A DNA stretch of 64,000 nucleotides from DAOUEO01 sp963763495 (lineage in GTDB: Bacteria > Chloroflexota > Dehalococcoidia > DSTF01 > JALHUB01). Location of the stretch: assembly GCA_963763495.1 (NCBI GenBank), contig CAVXOY010000018.1, forward strand, positions 62,001 through 126,000. The letters run 5' to 3'. Under the pieces are notes generated by a model. The model saw only the letters and a list, made by a program, of their open reading frames with translations, was not told the origin of the DNA and made no database searches. Below, piece by piece: positions 60,208 through 64,000 of this stretch (position 1 is its first letter; every line of letters begins with the position of its first letter). The translations under genes were made by a program, and so were the position numbers.

Positions 60208-60828
60208 ATGAAAATGAGAAAACTGCTCTTGGGCTTCCTGTCTTCCCACGGCGGGAGCAACATGCAGGCGATCATCGATGCCTGCAAAGACGGCCGTCTC
60301 CACGCCGAACCTGCCGTCGTTATCAGCAACAACTCCGATTCGACCGCTCTCGAGCGCGCCCGCGGTGAGGGCATCCCCAGCTATCATCTCAGCGGGAAAA
60401 CGCATCCAGACCCCGCGCAACTGGATATGGCCATCCTCCACACACTACAGGAGCACAAGGTCGACCTCGTCATCCTCGCCGGCTACATGAAGTTGATCGG
60501 GCCTCAAACCCTGGAGCGCTATCGGGGGCGGATCCTTAACATTCATCCTGCGCTACTGCCGAAATTTGGGGGGAAGGGGCTGTACGGCAGGGCTGTGCAC
60601 GAGGCGGTGTTAGCCGCCGGTGAGCGCGTCACAGGAGTCACGATACACCTCGCCGACGAGAGGTACGACCGGGGGCCGATCATCGCCCAGTGCGAAGTGC
60701 CGGTCGCCGAAGACGACACCCCCGACTCGTTGAGCGCGCGCGTCCTGGAGCGCGAGCACGAGTTCTTCGTGGAGACGCTGCAGAAGATCGTGCAGGGTCA
60801 GATAGACCTGGAGGCGCTGCGCCCGTAG
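60208..60828 (+). CDS. purN: Phosphoribosylglycinamide formyltransferase
   Basis: PurN transfers a formyl group from 10-formyl-tetrahydrofolate (made by FolD) to GAR in purine synthesis. The protein opens KLLLGFLSSHGGSNMQAII with the phosphate-binding loop and has the catalytic Asn in VVISNNSDS, His in NIHPALLPKFGGKG and Asp in ADERYDRGPIIAQ. 206 residues, intact. No other purine gene is near. Confidence 0.95.
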   Translation: MKMRKLLLGFLSSHGGSNMQAIIDACKDGRLHAEPAVVISNNSDSTALERARGEGIPSYHLSGKTHPDPAQLDMAILHTLQEHKVDLVILAGYMKLIGPQTLERYRGRILNIHPALLPKFGGKGLYGRAVHEAVLAAGERVTGVTIHLADERYDRGPIIAQCEVPVAEDDTPDSLSARVLEREHEFFVETLQKIVQGQIDLEALRP

Positions 60829-60964
60829 CCGTTTCCGGCGACGGCACATTGGCACCCTGGGGTGGCCACCTCCAATAGCCTGCGCAGCGCGCTTTCCTCG
60901 CCGTGTCCGACCCTCGACCGGAGCCTCGAAGGGATTCGCGCTCGCTGGGTTTGAACGGTTTCTT

Positions 60965-60990
60965 GACAACGGTGTTATACTGACGTTGTC
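60965..60990 (+). promoter_or_regulatory. Promoter inside an inverted repeat before the cohesin/dockerin gene
   Basis: TGT-TATACT (extended -10, 60973-60981) lies between the arms GACAACG (60965-60971) and CGTTGTC (60984-60990). A repressor bound there would block the promoter. It is about 150 bases upstream of ATG 61132; the leader 60991-61131 shows no gene. Confidence 0.5.
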
Positions 60991-61131
60991 TCGGTAGCTC
61001 CGGCCGAGCGGCCCAAAGGTGGCAGGCCCTCGGCCCATTCAGTCAACGAAGGCTTGCCTTGACTCACACAGGTGTGGTGTCCCGTCCGCTTCCCGCAGGT
61101 GGGCAAGGCTATGCTGGGAGGTAATCTGACG

Positions 61132-62746
61132 ATGAGACGCTGGCGTTTTCTAGGTTTGCTCCTCTTCTCCCTTCTAGTCGCTGCTTTCCTTATTGCCGTT
61201 GAACTTGGAAGAAGCGTCCCACGACGAGGTTCAGGCCCAGCCTGACCCCCTCGAGGTAGCGTTAGACGCCAACCCCACGAACGGCTCTGGACCCTGCGAC
61301 CCTGCCCACATCGATGCCGAACGCGAACTCGCCCTCAGCCAGACCTACGACGTGGCTGTCTGCATCAGCAACCTGACAACCTCAGTCGGCGCTGTCGCGT
61401 TCAGCGTGTTCTACGACGACACCCTCAACACTGCCCCAGAGGTAAGCTGCGCTCAGCGGCGACTGTCTGGACGACAACCCCGACGCCAACGCCGGCACCA
61501 CAAAGTGGGGCGATGGCCTGGGTGGGGGCTGGGACTGCAACATCTTCGACCTTGCTCAGCCCATGGGCGACAAGAACCCTGGGCCGGGCGGTGACGCCTG
61601 GATGAGTTGCTGGACGCTCACTGGGCCCCTACACTCTGGGAGACAACGAGACCTGGGGCGTACTGGCGCATGGTCAGATTCACCGCTCAACGCCACAGGG
61701 AGTGGAAGAGCTTGACCCTGGGAAACGTCAACTATAGGCGATCCCGACGGCGCGGAGCTTGGGAGTTGTAACCCCGTGCTCGGCATGGAAATACCCTGTT
61801 TGGGCGCTACTCTCTTCAAGGATATTACCCGCACTCCCATGCCGTCGCCGACGCCGACAGTCCACGCGCGACTCCTACCGTCACGAACACACCGACGATT
61901 ACACCCACACCGACGGATACACCGACACCAACCAACACGCCCACGATCACGCCTACGCCTTCCGGCGCTGACTACGACGGCGACGGTGTCATCGATGTTC
62001 TGGACAACTGCCCGACTTACCCTAACCCGAGCCAGGCCAACAGCGATGCTCTGCCCATCGACAACGGACCCCTGATCGCTGGTCTCGACTACACTATTCC
62101 CAACCAGGATGGACTGGGCGACGCCTGTGACATTGACGACGACAATGACCAGTGGCCTGATATCTTCGAGGCCATCGGCTGCGGCAGCGGTCCCACCGAC
62201 CGCGGTGGTGACGCCTCCTACGATGACAACCAGGACGGGAACGCCGTGCCGCCGATGGGGACAGACCTGGTCGATGACGGCCCGAGCTGGGATACCGACG
62301 GGGACACGGCGCTCGACGGCCTCGAATGCTTGTTGGGCAGCGACCCCCGCAACGTCGCGAGCCGGCCGCCGCGGAATCCCGTGGGTGATGCGGACAATGA
62401 TGGTTTGTCGGCCGCTATCGAGGACGCGCTCGGCTGTAGTGACGCAAACCCGGACTCCGACGGCGATGGTATCCCCGACGGCGTCGAGGTCAGGGGCTGG
62501 GGTACGTCGTGCCTGAGCAACGACACAGATGCCGACGGCTGCCAAGACTGGATCGAGATCGTCGACATCAACGGCGATGGGAATGCCAACATCTTTGATG
62601 CGTGGTGGGTAGCCAGGATGGCCTTCGGCGTTGTCGCTCCGAATCAGGCCTTGGATATCAACAAGGACGGCGTGCTGAACGTTCTGGATGCGTATCTCGC
62701 CACCGTCAACTCATCGATCATACGGTCGGGCTCCTCCTGTCCGTAG
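61132..62746 (+). CDS. Secreted cohesin-like/TSP3/dockerin-like protein (frame-broken)
   Basis: ATG 61132 with GGGAGG upstream opens a signal peptide (FLGLLLFSLLVAAFLIAV). After a one-base break near 61190 a cohesin-like beta domain follows (ALSQTYDVAVCISNL, FSVFYDDTLNTAPEV). Several more breaks (about 61450 to 61760) precede a Thr/Pro linker. Then come TSP3 repeats (DYDGDGVIDVLDNCP) and a dockerin-like pair, DINGDGNANIFDAWWVAR and DINKDGVLNVLDAYLATV, ending SSCP as in the protein at 52134. The reconstructed length is about 535 residues. A partner in a surface assembly is inferred. Confidence 0.72.
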
Positions 62747-62775
62747 GCCGCATATTCTTGTCATAAGTCGACCTG

Positions 62776-62823
62776 GAATTGCCTGGAGGTGAGCCCCACA
62801 AGGGGCGTCTCTCCAGGCAATTC
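62776..62823. terminator. Bidirectional two-tier terminator
   Basis: Thirteen-base perfect arms (GAATTGCCTGGAG and complement, 62776-62788 and 62811-62823) enclose a second stem GCCCC-acaa-GGGGC (62793-62806). It separates the convergent dockerin-like and methyltransferase genes and should end both transcripts. Confidence 0.85.
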
Positions 62824-62900
62824 TCATAACTGGCGCGTGGCGCCGACGCTCTCGGAATGCAACGCCTCGGCAAGAGGAAGCCAAGGTCGGCCGTTCTGCC

Positions 62901-63678
62901 TCACGGGGACTTGGTGGCGTAGACGGCGATGCTCTTGGGGAAGACCTTGTTCCCCGCCTCGTCCAGCACGTGATAGAAGAGGGAATAGGGCTCGCTGTTC
63001 GAGCGGTCCCGCCAGCGTTTGAGAGCATCAACCCCCCACTCGCGGAGCAGCGGGCAAGCGTCGACGAGGTAGAGGAGTGTCCAGTACCCGGCCTCCACCG
63101 AGTTGCGAAGGCGCTTTGCGTAGACCCGCAACCCCGCTGCCTCCACCGTTCGCTCTATGCCCTTTCGAGTGAAGATGCGCCGGTGGCCCCAGGGGTCGGT
63201 GCGGTACAGTTCGGACATCTGACGGGCGATTAGTCTCAGGGAGCGTGTCCGGCACGCTCACCACCAGATGTCCCCCCGGCTTGAGCACCCGCGCCAGCTC
63301 TCGCAGCGCCAGTCCGGGGTCTGCGACGTGTTCCAGTGTCTCTGTGCAAGTCACGAAATCAAAGGTATCGGCGGCGAACGGGATCCTGCCGCCGTCCCCC
63401 TCGATCAGCTCCACCTGCTGCCGGAATTCGTCGAGAAGCCGCTGCGCCGATCGCAGATCGGGGCGCATGAGTTCGACGCCCGTGACGAAGCAGCCGCGGC
63501 GAGCGATCCGGAGCATAAGCCGGCCCACGCCGCAGCCGACATCGAGCACGCGCGCTCCCGGCCTCACCCCTAGGAGGTCGAGGTCAACGACCTCCAGGCG
63601 ACGCAACACTCCCACCGGCACCCAGCGGCGGCGGCGCGTCTCTCTGCTTTCTTGGCTATTCGTATTAGTTGAAGGCAT
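62901..63678 (-). CDS. Class I SAM methyltransferase (one frame break)
   Basis: About 258 residues. Motif I is VLDVGCGVGRLMLRIA, then TGVELMRPDLRSAQ, DTFDFVTCTETLEHVADP and ELARVLKPGGHLVVSVPDT. A one-base break near 63215 splits it; the next frame continues as MSELYRTDPWGHRRIFTRKG, typical of the lid region of UbiG- or glycan-type methyltransferases, and ends at 62901. Substrate unknown. ATG 63678 is weakly supported. Confidence 0.82.
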
Positions 63679-63814
63679 CGTCGGAGGGTCAGCCGCGTAA
63701 CTCTAGCAGGGGCGGGATTTGTCGTCAACCTTCTGCGATCGTTCCCCAGGCCGAGAGAAGCAGGCCGTTTATGTGTTTAGGCGAGTATGCCGCCTCGCCT
63801 TTTGCCGTCGAGTG

Positions 63815-63823
63815 TGGTAGAGT
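63815..63823 (+). promoter_or_regulatory. Extended -10 promoter, probable leaderless message
   Basis: TGG-TAGAGT ends nine bases before ATG 63833, so transcription would begin close to the start codon. Confidence 0.4.
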
Positions 63824-63832
63824 ACTGCGCGA

Positions 63833-64000
63833 ATGGTCTACACCAAACGTCGCCGCGATGATGCCCCTTTGGCCACCCTGGCGGCTGTGGCGATAGTCGC
63901 ATCCCTCCTCGCCTTCCACTGGTTTACGCCCTTTTCCTCAAAGTCTCTGCCGGTCTGCGACGGCGACTGCCGCTCTCGCTCCGCCCTCTCCGGCGGCTCC
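63833..64000 (+). CDS. Partial membrane or secreted protein (right edge)
   Basis: The first 56 residues are visible: a basic start (VYTKRRRDD), one hydrophobic helix (ATLAAVAIVASLLAFHWF), then a Ser- and Cys-containing extracytoplasmic start (LPVCDGDCRSRSAL). The gene runs off the window. I do not recognise it. Confidence 0.5.
   Translation, partial: MVYTKRRRDDAPLATLAAVAIVASLLAFHWFTPFSSKSLPVCDGDCRSRSALSGGS

Overview
The window is a high-GC, gene-dense bacterial chromosome segment with no rRNA, tRNA, CRISPR array or insertion sequence that I could see. Gene content and layout suggest a Chloroflexota bacterium, possibly Dehalococcoidia-related. The clues are a lone CIRCE-controlled groEL, an rpmB/fakA/degV/recG neighbourhood, TP-rich cohesin and dockerin-like surface proteins, and Actinobacteria-like glycolipid genes. 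The assignment is inference from content, not a phylogeny.

Layout. 1-4.1 kb: two divergent MarR-type regulators, groEL behind a perfect CIRCE element, and a ROK sugar kinase. 4.2-7.9 kb: a lipoprotein, endonuclease V, peptide release factor 2 with the classical programmed +1 frameshift, and a membrane-anchored metallopeptidase. 7.9-12.8 kb (minus): five genes, namely a PHP phosphoesterase, a PimA-like mannosyltransferase, a CDP-alcohol phosphatidyltransferase, a two-domain thioredoxin-fold oxidoreductase and a membrane glycosyltransferase. 12.8-18.2 kb: a DegV(FakB)-RecG fusion, FakA, and divergent rpmB. 18.2-27 kb (minus): an arginine operon argC-J-B-D-G-(HAD)-H followed by rpe. 27-31.4 kb: nth, a selenocysteine-containing selD with its own SECIS hairpin, and an LprG-like lipoprotein plus P55-like MFS exporter. 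31.4-41 kb: a 0.9 kb stretch with no convincing gene, htpX/lemA, thiolase, folD, acpS-nnr-recJ, and a broken lower-GC gene. 41-51 kb: hydrolases, an L,D-transpeptidase, yjbQ, a DUF4349 protein, an MFS transporter, a methyltransferase, a frame-broken ADP-forming acyl-CoA synthetase with a duplicated 3' end, and a PAC2 protein. 50-64 kb: an SDR and an epoxide hydrolase, an FG-GAP/TSP3/dockerin protein, a phosphatase, acetyl-CoA synthetase, an MBL hydrolase, a membrane-anchored cohesin protein, a SufR-like regulator, purN, a second cohesin/dockerin protein, a methyltransferase and a partial gene.

How genes fit together. FakA with a DegV/FakB domain is a fatty-acid kinase pair. PgsA-like, PimA-like and LprG/P55-like genes resemble the mycobacterial route for making and exporting phosphatidylinositol mannoside-type lipids. 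The anchored cohesin protein and two secreted dockerin-like proteins could form a small non-cellulosomal surface assembly.

Quality note. At least twenty single-base frame breaks interrupt conserved and often essential genes (groEL, prfB, argH, argB, folD, recJ and others), sometimes as compensating pairs. I read most of them as consensus errors rather than gene decay. Where I could, I give the reconstructed gene span and the break position.
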